From NCBI RefSeq assembly GCF_014196425.1, contig NZ_JACIDR010000001.1, forward strand, positions 1 through 64,000: a DNA stretch of 64,000 bases, written 5' to 3'. The stretch is from Hansschlegelia beijingensis (GTDB lineage Bacteria; Pseudomonadota; Alphaproteobacteria; Rhizobiales; Methylopilaceae). Below the pieces are notes generated by a model that was not told the DNA's origin, did no database searches, and saw only the letters and a program-made list of their open reading frames with translations. Made by a program: the position numbers and the translations under genes. The stretch's first letter is position 1. Each line of letters starts with the position of its first letter. Positions 36,098-44,989 of the stretch are shown piece after piece.

Positions 36098-36647
36098 ATC
36101 GTCGACTCCGAACTATGCGAACCGCAATACTGGCGCGGTCCGAGCGGCCGCCGGCGCGGCCGGACCCTCCGCATTCACTTCGCCGAAAAAGGCGCGGGAT
36201 CAGCGTCGGCCTTCGGCCCCTAACGGCATGTTAATGCGACCGGCCGCGCTGCCGCCGGATCGTGAGGCGGCCGAAGGGCGCGGCGTCGCCCCCGCAGAAC
36301 GATTCGCCGCGAGGCCCGTCGAGAATCGCGAGCCGCGGCCGGCCGAATCAGACAGGCCGGCGCGCTCCTGCGCACAGCCCGAATCCAACTCTGATGGCCG
36401 TGGTCGCTCACCGTCGCCGCGGAGGCGCTGGCTGCAGCCGCGGATCATCGCGTTCGCGCGGCCGCAGCCTGAGGGGCTCCGCCACGCGATCGATTCGCTC
36501 TGCGCAGGCGTGGTCGGTCGGCGCTGTCGCGCGCCAGATGGCCATCTGGCCCAGAGATGCGGAACGGGGAGAGAAGGGAGGCCTGGGTCCCGGACGCCGC
36601 GCGGCGATGATCATCGCGCCGCCAACCCAAGGTCCTCAGAAAGTGTT
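36098..36647. other. Non-coding gap between the YkuD lipoprotein gene and tRNA-Ala
   Basis: In these 550 bases I see no gene I can support on either strand. A perfect 14-base palindrome GCGATGATCATCGC lies at 36604-36617, about 30 bases past the 3' end of the tRNA, and could help end or process its transcript. The part next to 36097 should hold the lipoprotein promoter. Confidence 0.4.
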
Positions 36648-36723
<76 letters not shown>

Positions 36724-36874
36724 ACCGGGGTGCGGTCCGAAGGCGGGCGTTGGGATCGCCCTCGGGCCGGACGTCTCACGCCTCTTGCGAGACGTGTCGC
36801 CGGATCTCTCCGGCCAGTTCTCCGCGTCGGCTAGGCCGGCGCGGCGCATCTTCCATCACGTTTCGGCTCGCCGT

Positions 36875-37300
36875 TCAAGCCTCGTCGTCTTTTTCTCGGT
36901 CGCCGATGATATCGGTCATGTCGTCGTCGCTGTCCTCGTCCGGCTCGAGGAAGGTCTCGTCCGGCTCGTCGTCGTCGTCGACCGTCTCGATCTCGACCTC
37001 GTCGTCATCCTCCGAGGTGGACACCTTATCGCTCGCGGAGGCCTCCTCGTCGGCGTCCTCGAGCGAGATCGCCTCCACGTCCTCCTCGACGTCGAGCTTC
37101 TCGACGTCGTCGTCGTCCACCACCGCGGCCTTGCGGGCCTCGGCCTTGGCCGCCCGGGCCACCGCGGCGCTCGACATGATCGCCGTGGCGACGAAGGTCG
37201 CGCCGCATTTGGGGCAGACCGGAGGGTCGCGCCTCAGGTCGTAATATTTGGCGCCGCAGGACTGGCAGGTCCGTTTCACGCCGAGTTCAGGCTTGGCCAA
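36875..37300 (-). CDS. TIGR02300 (FYDLN-type) zinc-ribbon protein with acidic tail
   Basis: The 141-residue protein starts with MAKPELGVKRTCQSCG and has a zinc ribbon of two Cys pairs (CQSCG at 12-16 and CPKCG at about 29-33). A short basic Ala-rich helix follows, then an 80-residue tail made largely of Asp and Glu. The family occurs widely in alphaproteobacteria next to aroA, as here (divergent, 129-base spacer), but its function is not known. The GTC/GAC-rich DNA of the tail is a codon effect and not a separate repeat element. Confidence 0.9.
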   Translation of the reverse strand: MAKPELGVKRTCQSCGAKYYDLRRDPPVCPKCGATFVATAIMSSAAVARAAKAEARKAAVVDDDDVEKLDVEEDVEAISLEDADEEASASDKVSTSEDDDEVEIETVDDDDEPDETFLEPDEDSDDDMTDIIGDREKDDEA

Positions 37301-37429
37301 AGCGTCATTCCGGGCTGTCGAAGCGAGGCGGTGGATTGACGTGACGGGACCGGGCTGTCAAGAGCCAATCCGCAGCAAATCCGCCCGCGAGCGCCTCGCC
37401 GCGCCGCCAGACGAAGCGCATCCAGTCCC

Positions 37430-38785
37430 GTGTCCTCAGCCTCCGCCGCCGTCCCCGCGCACGCCAGCCGTTCGCCCTCCCTCAAGGGGCGGGTGCGTGT
37501 CCCGGGCGACAAGTCGATCTCGCACCGGGCCCTGATCCTCGGGTTGCTCGCGGTCGGCGAGACGCGAATCGAGGGTCTTCTCGAGGGCGACGACGTGCTC
37601 GCGACCGCCCGCGCCTGCGAGGCGCTGGGCGCCGGCGTCGTGCGCCTCGGGGAGGGCAGCTGGCGGGTCCGGGGCGTCGGCGTCGGGGGGCTCGCGTCGC
37701 CTGCGGCCCCGCTCGATTTCGGCAACGCCGGCACCGGTTCGCGCCTGATGATGGGCGTGGTGGCGGGCCACCCGATCGAGGCGACCTTCGACGGAGACGC
37801 CTCGCTGCGGTCCCGGCCGATGCGGCGCATCCTCGATCCGCTCGAACGGATGGGCGCGACCGTCGTCTCCTGCGCCGAGGGCGGCAGACTGCCGCTCACC
37901 TTGCGCGGCGCCGAACGCGCGCTCCCCGTCGAATATGAGAGCCCGGTGCCGTCCGCGCAGGTGAAATCCGCGGTGCTGCTGGCCGGGCTCAACGCGCCGG
38001 GCCAGACCGTGGTGCTCGAGCGCGAGGCGACCCGCGACCATACCGAGCGCATGCTGCGCGCCTTCGGCGCCGAGGTCTCGGTCGAGCCCTGGGGCGCGCA
38101 TGGCCGACGCGTCGCGCTGAGCGGCGAGCCGGAGCTCTCGGCCGTCGACGTGATCGTCCCCGCAGACCCCTCTTCGGCGGCCTTCCCGCTCGTCGCCGCC
38201 CTGGTCGCGCCGGGCTCGGAGGTGACGCTCGAGGGCGTGATGACCAATCCGCTGCGCTCGGGCCTGCTGACGACGCTGCTCGAGATGGGCGCCGACATCC
38301 GGCTCGAGAACGCCCGCGAGGAGGGCGGCGAGGAGGTCGCCGATCTCCTCGTCCGCGGCGGTCGCCTCTCGGGCGTGGACGTTCCCCCCGAGCGGGCCCC
38401 CTCGATGATCGACGAATATCCGATCCTTGCCGTCGCGGCGGCCTACGCCACCGGCGAGACCCGGATGCGCGGCCTGCACGAATTGCGGGTGAAGGAGAGC
38501 GACCGGCTGGCGGCGGTTCACGCCGGCCTCATCGCCTGCGGGGTGGAGGCGCGGATCGAGGGCGACGACCTCGTGGTCGTGGGCCACGGCCGCGTGCCCG
38601 GCGGCGGGCCGGCGATCGCCACCCATCTCGACCACCGCATCGCGATGAGCTTCCTCGTCATGGGGCTCGGCGCCGAACGCCCTGTCGCGGTCGACGACGC
38701 GGCGATGATCGCCACCAGCTTCCCGGCCTTCGGGCCGCTGATGCGCGAGCTCGGCGCGGAGATTCATCTGGAGGCCGGCGCATGA
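37430..38785 (+). CDS. aroA: 5-enolpyruvylshikimate-3-phosphate synthase, class II-like
   Basis: The enzyme joins shikimate 3-phosphate and phosphoenolpyruvate in aromatic amino acid synthesis. The 451-residue protein contains [15 protein letters not shown] near residue 22, [15 protein letters not shown] near 97, [14 protein letters not shown] and [10 protein letters not shown]. The [11 protein letters not shown] form is like the Agrobacterium CP4 (class II) group, but the residue after GNA is Gly, whereas CP4 has Ala there. The start is a GTG at 37430; no upstream ATG is in frame. cmk overlaps its stop by 4 bases, giving the conserved order aroA-cmk-rpsA. Confidence 0.95.
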   Translation: MSSASAAVPAHASRSPSLKGRVRVPGDKSISHRALILGLLAVGETRIEGLLEGDDVLATARACEALGAGVVRLGEGSWRVRGVGVGGLASPAAPLDFGNAGTGSRLMMGVVAGHPIEATFDGDASLRSRPMRRILDPLERMGATVVSCAEGGRLPLTLRGAERALPVEYESPVPSAQVKSAVLLAGLNAPGQTVVLEREATRDHTERMLRAFGAEVSVEPWGAHGRRVALSGEPELSAVDVIVPADPSSAAFPLVAALVAPGSEVTLEGVMTNPLRSGLLTTLLEMGADIRLENAREEGGEEVADLLVRGGRLSGVDVPPERAPSMIDEYPILAVAAAYATGETRMRGLHELRVKESDRLAAVHAGLIACGVEARIEGDDLVVVGHGRVPGGGPAIATHLDHRIAMSFLVMGLGAERPVAVDDAAMIATSFPAFGPLMRELGAEIHLEAGA

Positions 38786-39447
38786 TCATCGCCATCGACG
38801 GTCCCGCGGCGTCCGGCAAGGGCACGCTCGCCCGCCGGCTGGCGGAACGCTATCGGCTGAAGCACCTCGATTCCGGCGTGCTGTATCGCGCCGTCGCGCA
38901 GCGGATGATCGACCTCGGCCTCGACCTCGCCGATCCGGCGGCCGCCGCGAAGGCCGCCCGCGAGATCGATCCGGCGCGCTTCGACGATCCCGCGCTTCGC
39001 AGCCGGCGCACGGGGGAGGGCGCGTCGATCGTGTCCGCGGTCCCGGAGGTGAGGGCCGCGCTGCTCGACTTCCAGCGCCGCTTCGCGGCCGAGCCGCCCG
39101 GCGCGGTGATCGACGGCCGCGACATCGGCACCGTCATCTGTCCGGACGCAGACGTGAAGCTGTTCGTGATCGCGTCCCCCGAGGAGCGCGCCCGGCGCCG
39201 CGCGCTCGAGCTCACGAGGGCCGGCGAGCCGGTCGACGAGGCCGCGATCCTGCTCGACATCCGGGCGCGCGACGAGCGCGACATGAACCGCGCCACGGCG
39301 CCGTTGAAGCCGGCCGAGGACGCGATCCGCATCGACACCACCACGCTCGACGCCGACGCCGCCTTCGACGCCGCTGTGTCGATCATCGAGCGACGGATGG
39401 CCGAGCGGCCGGCCGGGGCCGACGCGGCGTTGCGCGCCAACGCCTGA
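38782..39447 (+). CDS. cmk: Cytidylate kinase
   Basis: The 221-residue kinase phosphorylates CMP and dCMP with ATP. The P-loop is [10 protein letters not shown] at about 5-14, followed by [12 protein letters not shown] for nucleotide binding, DGRDIGTV near 112, and RDERDMNR in the lid region. Length is normal for bacterial Cmk. Translation is coupled to aroA by ATGA. Confidence 0.94.
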   Translation: MIIAIDGPAASGKGTLARRLAERYRLKHLDSGVLYRAVAQRMIDLGLDLADPAAAAKAAREIDPARFDDPALRSRRTGEGASIVSAVPEVRAALLDFQRRFAAEPPGAVIDGRDIGTVICPDADVKLFVIASPEERARRRALELTRAGEPVDEAAILLDIRARDERDMNRATAPLKPAEDAIRIDTTTLDADAAFDAAVSIIERRMAERPAGADAALRANA

Positions 39448-39687
39448 TCTGCTAACGACGCGCGCATCCGGACAGCCTTCTGACCGGGACCGACGAACGG
39501 TCGCGCCTCGTGCGCCCTTTTCGCGTTTCCCGTACGCTATGGCCCCGGTGGATTCTTCGCGGTTGCTGCGTCGCCGAGCGCCGGCCCGCCCCCGAACCGG
39601 GGCGGCCATCTGGCGTGGCGATCGCGCCGGAATCCCGTTCCACGCAAACGCCGGCGCCGATAAGCCCGAAGACGGGCAGGAGATTGA

Positions 39688-41406
39688 ATGAACGCCACCG
39701 CCGCTGCAGCCGCCCCGTCGCGCGATGATTTCGCCGCGATGCTGGAGGAGTCCTTCGACAAGCACGACGTAGCCGAAGGCACGGTCGTCAAGGGCACCGT
39801 CACTGCGATCGAGAAGGACATGGCCGTCATCGACGTCGGCCTGAAGACCGAGGGCCGCGTGGCGGTCAAGGAGTTCTCCGGCCACGGCCGCGAGAACCCG
39901 CTCAAGGTCGGCGACGTCGTCGAGGTCTATCTGGAGCGCGTCGAGAACGCGCTCGGGGAAGCCGTGCTGTCGCGCGACAAGGCGCGCCGCGAGGAGAGCT
40001 GGGTCAAGCTCGAGGTCGCCTTCAACGAGAACCAGAAGGTCGAAGGCGTCATCTTCAACCAGGTCAAGGGCGGCTTCACGGTCGACCTCGAGGGCGCGAC
40101 CGCCTTCCTGCCGCGCTCGCAGGTCGACATCCGCCCGGTGCGCGACGTCGGCCCGCTCATGGGCACGCCGCAGCCCTTCCAGATCCTCAAGATGGATCGT
40201 CGCCGCGGCAACATCGTCGTGTCGCGCCGCACCGTTCTTGAAGAGTCCCGCGCCGAGATGCGCCAGGAGCTGGTCCAGAACCTCGAAGAGGGCCAGGTCA
40301 TCGAGGGCGTCGTCAAGAACATCACCGACTACGGCGCGTTCGTGGACCTCGGCGGCATCGACGGCCTGCTGCATGTCACCGACATCGCGTGGCGCCGCGT
40401 CAATCACCCGACCGAGCTGCTCCAGATCGGGCAGCAGGTGAAGGTGAAGATCATCAAGATCAACCACGAGACGCACCGCATCTCGCTGGGCATGAAGCAG
40501 CTGCTCGACGATCCGTGGCAGGGCATCGAGGCCAAGTACCCGGCCGGCGCCCGCTTCACGGGCCGCGTCACGAACATCACCGACTATGGCGCGTTCGTGG
40601 AGCTCGAGCCGGGCATCGAAGGTCTGATCCACGTCTCCGAGATGTCGTGGACCAAGAAGAACGTCCATCCGGGCAAGATCGTCGCCACCTCCCAGGAGGT
40701 CGAGGTGATGGTGCTCGAGGTCGATCCGGTGAAGCGCCGCATCTCGCTTGGTCTCAAGCAGACCATGCAGAACCCCTGGGAGGCGTTCCTCGAGAACCAC
40801 CCGGTCGGCTCCGAGGTCGAGGGCGAGGTCAAGAACAAGACCGAGTTCGGCCTGTTCCTGGGCCTCGACGGCGACGTCGACGGCATGGTCCACCTGTCGG
40901 ATCTCGACTGGAACCGTGCGGGCGAGCTCGTCATCGAGGAGTTCAAGAAGGGCGACATCGTCCGCGCCCAGGTTCTCGACGTCGACGTCGAGAAGGAGCG
41001 CATCTCGCTCGGCGTGAAGCAGCTCGGCGGCGATCCGTTCGTCGACACCACCGGCGAAATGCGCAAGGGCTCGGTCGTCACCTGCGAAGTGCTTGAGGTC
41101 AAGGAAGGCGGTCTTGAGGTCAAGATCGTCGACACCGAGCTCACCGCCTTCATCCGCCGCGCCGATCTCGCCCGCGACCGCGCCGATCAGCGGCCCGAGC
41201 GGTTCTCGGTCGGCCAGAAGTTCGACGCCCGCATCACCCAGTTCGACAAGAAGGCCCACAAGGTCGCCCTGTCGATCAAGGCGCTGGAGATCGCCGAGGA
41301 GAAGGAAGCCGTCGCGCAGTACGGTTCGTCCGACTCCGGCGCTTCGCTCGGCGACATCCTGGGCGCGGCCCTGCGCAAGCGCACCGAGGGCGGCTCGGAG
41401 GAGTGA
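39688..41406 (+). CDS. rpsA: 30S ribosomal protein S1
   Basis: The 572-residue protein has six S1 RNA-binding repeats, starting near residues 30, 115, 198, 283, 370 and 457; each shows the G-x-V and DYGAFV/GLFL pattern. It helps mRNA binding by the small ribosomal subunit. The Ala-rich N-terminus MNATAAAAAPSRDDF is usual for alphaproteobacteria. CAGGAG lies 6 bases before the ATG. The 240-base spacer after cmk probably holds its own promoter. A strong terminator follows the stop. Confidence 0.97.
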   Translation: MNATAAAAAPSRDDFAAMLEESFDKHDVAEGTVVKGTVTAIEKDMAVIDVGLKTEGRVAVKEFSGHGRENPLKVGDVVEVYLERVENALGEAVLSRDKARREESWVKLEVAFNENQKVEGVIFNQVKGGFTVDLEGATAFLPRSQVDIRPVRDVGPLMGTPQPFQILKMDRRRGNIVVSRRTVLEESRAEMRQELVQNLEEGQVIEGVVKNITDYGAFVDLGGIDGLLHVTDIAWRRVNHPTELLQIGQQVKVKIIKINHETHRISLGMKQLLDDPWQGIEAKYPAGARFTGRVTNITDYGAFVELEPGIEGLIHVSEMSWTKKNVHPGKIVATSQEVEVMVLEVDPVKRRISLGLKQTMQNPWEAFLENHPVGSEVEGEVKNKTEFGLFLGLDGDVDGMVHLSDLDWNRAGELVIEEFKKGDIVRAQVLDVDVEKERISLGVKQLGGDPFVDTTGEMRKGSVVTCEVLEVKEGGLEVKIVDTELTAFIRRADLARDRADQRPERFSVGQKFDARITQFDKKAHKVALSIKALEIAEEKEAVAQYGSSDSGASLGDILGAALRKRTEGGSEE

Positions 41407-41440
41407 TCCTCCGCCCGCCGGCGAACGCCTGCTGACTTCG

Positions 41441-41475
41441 AAGGCCCGCGCGGAGGTTCCGCGCGGGCCTTTCTC
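41441..41475 (+). terminator. Rho-independent terminator of rpsA
   Basis: AAGGCCCGCGCGGA and TCCGCGCGGGCCTT form a perfect 14-bp stem (41441-41454 with 41458-41471) around a 3-base loop, followed by TTTCTC. It lies 35 bases past the rpsA stop. Confidence 0.93.
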
Positions 41476-41540
41476 ATGTTAGGCCATCGGCTCACGATCG
41501 GCGTCGCATCGGGCGGCGCGCCATTTCAGAGCCTCATCCC

Positions 41541-42494
41541 ATGGCACTCGACACCGACGCGATTCTGGAGCGCCGGGCGTTGCGGCGGCGGCTCGCCTTC
41601 TGGCGGGTGGGCGCGGTGGCGCTGGTGGGCGCGCTCGTCATCGTCGCGGCTCTCGCGATGCGCGACCGGTCCGGGCCGGACGGCCCCCGCGGCGCGCACA
41701 TCGCCAAGGTCAACATTTCGGGCGTCATCCTCGACGACGAGAAGCGCCAGAAGCTGCTCAAGGACGTCGCCAAGAGCCACGCCAAGGGCGTGCTGCTGAT
41801 GATCGACAGCCCCGGCGGCGGCGTCACCGCCTCCGAAGAGATCTATGACGCGGTGCGCAACATCGCCAAGGACCGGCCGGTCGTCGCGGTCGTCGGCTCG
41901 CTCGCCGCGTCCGGCGGCTACATCGCGGCGATCGCCGCCGACCACATCGTGGCGCACAAGACCTCGATCACCGGCTCGATCGGCGTGCTCGCGCAATATC
42001 CGAACTTCACCGGCCTGCTGAAGAACGTCGGGGTCGAGGTCGAGGCCATCAAGTCGTCGCCGCTCAAGGCTTCGCCGAACGGGTTCGAGCCCACGAGCCC
42101 CGAGGCCCGCAAGGCGATCGAGTCGCTGATCCTCGACAGCTTCGCCTGGTTCAAGGGCATCGTGCAGGAGCGGCGGGGCCTCGATCCGGCGGCGCTCGCG
42201 AACGTCTCCGACGGGCGCGTCTTCACGGGCCGGCAGGCGCTCGGGCTGAAGCTCGTCGACGAGATCGGCGGCGAGCAGGAGGCGATCGCCTGGCTCGGCT
42301 CGAAGGGCGTCAACACCTCGCTCCCGGTGCGGGAGTGGAAGCCGAAATCGAGCGGCTTCGAGATGTTCGGCGTCAGCGGCGCGGCGGCGGCGCTCGCGGA
42401 CGCCTTCGGGCTGACTTCGCTCGCCAACGCGCTGCGCCGCAGCGGCGAAGGGGTCGTTCTTGACGGTCTACTCGCGATCTGGCAGCCTTCTTAA
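41541..42494 (+). CDS. sppA: Signal peptide peptidase SppA (S49 serine protease)
   Basis: The 317-residue inner-membrane protease has one N-terminal membrane helix (about residues 22-40) and a single S49 domain, so it is of the short 36K type and not the double-domain E. coli form. MIDSPGGGVTASEEIYDAV, SLAASGGYIAA (nucleophilic Ser) and SSPLKASP (catalytic Lys region) are the family motifs. It degrades signal peptides left in the membrane. It precedes ihfB with a 64-base gap. Confidence 0.92.
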   Translation: MALDTDAILERRALRRRLAFWRVGAVALVGALVIVAALAMRDRSGPDGPRGAHIAKVNISGVILDDEKRQKLLKDVAKSHAKGVLLMIDSPGGGVTASEEIYDAVRNIAKDRPVVAVVGSLAASGGYIAAIAADHIVAHKTSITGSIGVLAQYPNFTGLLKNVGVEVEAIKSSPLKASPNGFEPTSPEARKAIESLILDSFAWFKGIVQERRGLDPAALANVSDGRVFTGRQALGLKLVDEIGGEQEAIAWLGSKGVNTSLPVREWKPKSSGFEMFGVSGAAAALADAFGLTSLANALRRSGEGVVLDGLLAIWQPS

Positions 42495-42558
42495 CAATTA
42501 TTAAATCTGTCGTTGCCGTGTGTCGAAAAGAACAATCCGGTCTGGGTCGGAGGGAACA

Positions 42559-42861
42559 ATGATCAAGTCGGAACTCGTGGCGCGCATCGCCGAGATGAAC
42601 CCGCATCTCTACCAGCGCGACGTCGAGAACATCGTCAACGCTATACTTGACGGGATCGCTGACGCTCTGGCCCGAGGGGATCGGGTGGAGCTGCGCGGAT
42701 TCGGAGCGTTCTCGGTCAAGGCGCGGCCGGCGCGGCTCGGTCGGAACCCGCGCACCGGAGAGCACGTTCCGGTCGACGGCAAGGTCGTTCCGTTCTTCAA
42801 AACCGGCAAGGAGATGCGCGTGCGCCTGAACAAGGACGAGGCCGAGGGCGCCATCGCATGA
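42559..42861 (+). CDS. ihfB: Integration host factor beta subunit
   Basis: The 100-residue DNA-bending protein starts [17 protein letters not shown] and carries the DNA-binding arm with [20 protein letters not shown], where the Pro intercalates into the minor groove. Asp in this arm and overall length fit IhfB (HimD) rather than HU. The ATG at 42559 has a very good ribosome site, GGAGGGA. The spacer before it (42495-42558) is AT-rich and includes TTAACAATTATTAA at 42491-42504, which may be part of its promoter. The stop overlaps lapA by 4 bases. Confidence 0.95.
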   Translation: MIKSELVARIAEMNPHLYQRDVENIVNAILDGIADALARGDRVELRGFGAFSVKARPARLGRNPRTGEHVPVDGKVVPFFKTGKEMRVRLNKDEAEGAIA

Positions 42862-43205
42862 CGTTCCGACGGTTCCTCGCCGGGCTGGTCGGCATTCCGC
42901 TCGCCCTGATCATCGTGCTGTTCGCGGTCGCGAACCGCAGGACGGTCGTCGTCGGCTTCGACCCGTTCTCTCCGGACGCGCCGGCGCTGTCGGTCAGCCT
43001 GCCGCTGTTCATCGTGATCCTGATCTCGCTGATGATCGGCGTGCTCGTCGGGGGCGTCGCCTCCTGGGCGAAGCAGGCCAAGTGGCGCCGCGAGGCGCGC
43101 CGGCGGCGGACCGAGGTCGCCCGACTGGAGAACGAGCGCGAGGCGGCCCGCCGCGAGGCCTCCGTCGCGCGCGCCGCCCTGCCGGCGCCGCAGCGCGCCG
43201 CCTGA
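42858..43205 (+). CDS. lapA: LapA-domain (DUF1049) inner-membrane protein
   Basis: The 115-residue protein has two membrane helices (about 6-25 and 45-68) separated by a short loop, then a basic, Glu/Arg-rich cytoplasmic coiled-coil-like tail (about 72-105). This is the LapA layout; in E. coli LapA works with LapB in control of LpxC and lipopolysaccharide level. It directly follows ihfB with ATGA overlap, a common alphaproteobacterial pair. No lapB gene is adjacent. Confidence 0.85.
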   Translation: MTFRRFLAGLVGIPLALIIVLFAVANRRTVVVGFDPFSPDAPALSVSLPLFIVILISLMIGVLVGGVASWAKQAKWRREARRRRTEVARLENEREAARREASVARAALPAPQRAA

Positions 43206-43207
43206 GC

Positions 43208-44044
43208 TCAGCCGGCGCGCGCCGGCTCGTTCCGCTCGACGATGATCTTCGCCACGATGGTGAGCAGCGCGATCGCGGCCAGCACGGTCGCGGCCGCGAA
43301 AGCCCCCGCGGAATTGTAGTCGTGGTAGAGCAGCTCGATCTGCAGCGGCAACGTGTTGGTCACGCCCCGGATGTTGCCGGAGACGACCGAGACCGCGCCG
43401 AATTCGCCCATCACGCGGGCGTTGGTCAGCACCACGCCGTAGAGCAGCGCCCAGCGGATGTTGGGCAGCGTGACGCTCCAGAGCGTCCGCCAGCCTGACG
43501 CGCCAAGCGTCAGCGCCGCCTCTTCCTCTGCCGAGCCCTGCGCCTGCATCAGCGGCAGGATTTCGCGCGCCACGAACGGCGCGGTGACGAACAGGCTGGC
43601 CAGCACGATCGCCGGATAGGCGAACATGACCTTGATCCCGTGATCGAGCAGCCACGGCCCGAGCCAGCCCTGCGCCCCATAGACGAACAGATAGGCGACG
43701 CCCGCGACGATCGGCGAGACCGAGAACGGCAGTTCGATCAGGGCGGTCAGCAGACCCTTGCCGCGGAACTCGAACTTCGCGATCGCCCAGGCGGCCGCGA
43801 TCCCGAAGGCGGTGTTGACCGGGACGGCGACCAGCGCGGTCGCGACCGTCAGCAGGATGGCGTGCCGCGTGTCGGGCGTGGCGAGGTTTTCGAGATAGGG
43901 GCCGAAGCCCGCGCGGAACGCCTCGCTGAAGATCACCGCGAGCGGGCCGCCGATCAGCAGCGCCGCGATCGAGACCGCGGCGCCTATGATCAGCGTGCGC
44001 GCGAGGAGGGAGTCGCCGACCCGCGGCCGCGCCTGTCTGCTCAT
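43208..44044 (-). CDS. cysW: Sulfate/thiosulfate ABC transporter permease CysW
   Basis: The 278-residue permease has six membrane helices and the EAA-type loop SAEEEAALTLGASGWRTLWSVTLP, which docks on the ATPase. GEFGAVSVVSGNIRG and LLYHDYN are CysW signatures. Its start overlaps cysT. After its stop there are only 2 bases before the convergent lapA stop, so no cysA ATPase gene follows, unlike the common cysPTWA operon. The ATPase must be supplied from elsewhere. Confidence 0.92.
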   Translation of the reverse strand: MSRQARPRVGDSLLARTLIIGAAVSIAALLIGGPLAVIFSEAFRAGFGPYLENLATPDTRHAILLTVATALVAVPVNTAFGIAAAWAIAKFEFRGKGLLTALIELPFSVSPIVAGVAYLFVYGAQGWLGPWLLDHGIKVMFAYPAIVLASLFVTAPFVAREILPLMQAQGSAEEEAALTLGASGWRTLWSVTLPNIRWALLYGVVLTNARVMGEFGAVSVVSGNIRGVTNTLPLQIELLYHDYNSAGAFAAATVLAAIALLTIVAKIIVERNEPARAG

Positions 44045-44862
44045 GAGGGCCTTCCGTAACGCAGCCGCCAAAGCTGGATGGCGTTGGTGACGAGCAGCAT
44101 CAGAAAGGCTGCGGCGAGCAACACGGTCGCGATCGCGGCGGCCGTCTGATAGTCGTATTCCTCGAGCCGGATGAACACGAGCAGCGCGGCGATCTCGGTG
44201 CGGAACGGCTGGTTTCCGGCGATGAAGATCACCGCTCCGAACTCGCCGAGCGAGCGCGCGAAGGCGAGGCTGCACCCCGCCAGGAACGCCGGGAAGATCT
44301 CCGGGAACAGCACGCTGCGGAAGATGCGCCAGGGGCCGGCGCCGAGCGTCTCGGCCGCCTCCTCATAGTCGCCGGTCAGGTCCTGCAGCACCGGCTGGAC
44401 CGAGCGCACCACGAAGGGCAGGCTGGTGAACGCCATCGCGACCACGATCCCGAGCGGCGCATAGGCGACCTTCACGCCGAGCGGCTCCAGCACCGAGCCG
44501 TACCAGCCGTTGCCGGCGAACAGGGCGGTGAGCGCGACGCCCGCGACCGCGGTCGGCAGCGCGAACGGCACGTCGACCAGCGCGTCGAGCAGCCGCTTGC
44601 CCGGAAACTCGTAGCGGACCAGCGCCCAGGCGAGCGCCAGCCCGAGGATGGCGTTCAGGGCGGTCGCCGCCAGCGCCGCCAGCACCGTGATCCTGAACGC
44701 GGCGAGGGCCCGGTCGCCGGTCACGACGGCGATGAAGCGGGCGGCTCCCATGCCGCGCGTCTCGAGCACGAGCGCCGCCAGCGGCAACAGCACGATCACG
44801 CCCAGATAGGCGAGCGTCAGGCCGAGCGCGAGGCGGAAGCCGGGAAGGGGCGAGCGGGGCAT
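44041..44862 (-). CDS. cysT: Sulfate/thiosulfate ABC transporter permease CysT (CysU)
   Basis: The 273-residue permease has six membrane helices and the cytoplasmic loop DYEEAAETLGAGPWRIFRSVLFP. FALPTAVAGVALTALF and RSLGEFGAVIFIAGN are CysT motifs. It forms a heterodimer with CysW in the inner membrane. It lies 127 bases downstream of cysP; the gap contains a hairpin. The ATGA overlap with cysW indicates coupled translation. Confidence 0.92.
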   Translation of the reverse strand: MPRSPLPGFRLALGLTLAYLGVIVLLPLAALVLETRGMGAARFIAVVTGDRALAAFRITVLAALAATALNAILGLALAWALVRYEFPGKRLLDALVDVPFALPTAVAGVALTALFAGNGWYGSVLEPLGVKVAYAPLGIVVAMAFTSLPFVVRSVQPVLQDLTGDYEEAAETLGAGPWRIFRSVLFPEIFPAFLAGCSLAFARSLGEFGAVIFIAGNQPFRTEIAALLVFIRLEEYDYQTAAAIATVLLAAAFLMLLVTNAIQLWRLRYGRPS

Positions 44863-44877
44863 GAGGACTCGGGCGTC

Positions 44878-44908
44878 ATCCCGGACGGCCGCGAGGCCGG
44901 ACCCGGAT
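44878..44908 (-). repeat. Intra-operon palindrome between cysP and cysT
   Basis: CGGCC-GCGA-GGCCG (44886-44899) forms a perfect inner stem with a GNRA-type loop on the plus strand, extended by imperfect outer arms ending ATCC...GGAT. It sits in the transcript between a binding-protein gene and its permease genes, where REP-like stems often keep the upstream message stable. The wider sequence is similar to dispersed palindromic repeats of alphaproteobacteria, but a second clear copy was not found in this window. Confidence 0.45.
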
Positions 44909-44989
44909 CATCGGCGGGACGACGCCTTATAGGGAACGCGGTCCCGGATCGCGAGCTTTCGGCGCGTCCGGGAGGCGGCTGAGGAGGCG

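Noticed and set aside
36940-37130. Tandem GTC/GTCGTC repeats
   Set aside because: They encode the Asp/Glu tail of the TIGR02300 protein and are irregular; not a CRISPR or microsatellite of note.
38764-41259. Open frame of 831 codons antisense to cmk and rpsA
   Set aside because: It lies opposite two certain genes and shows only Asp/Leu/Val-rich low-complexity sequence.
42491-42504. CtrA-type site upstream of ihfB
   Set aside because: TTAACAATTATTAA has TTAA-N6-TTAA; the CtrA consensus needs N7 spacing. It also overlaps the sppA stop codon.
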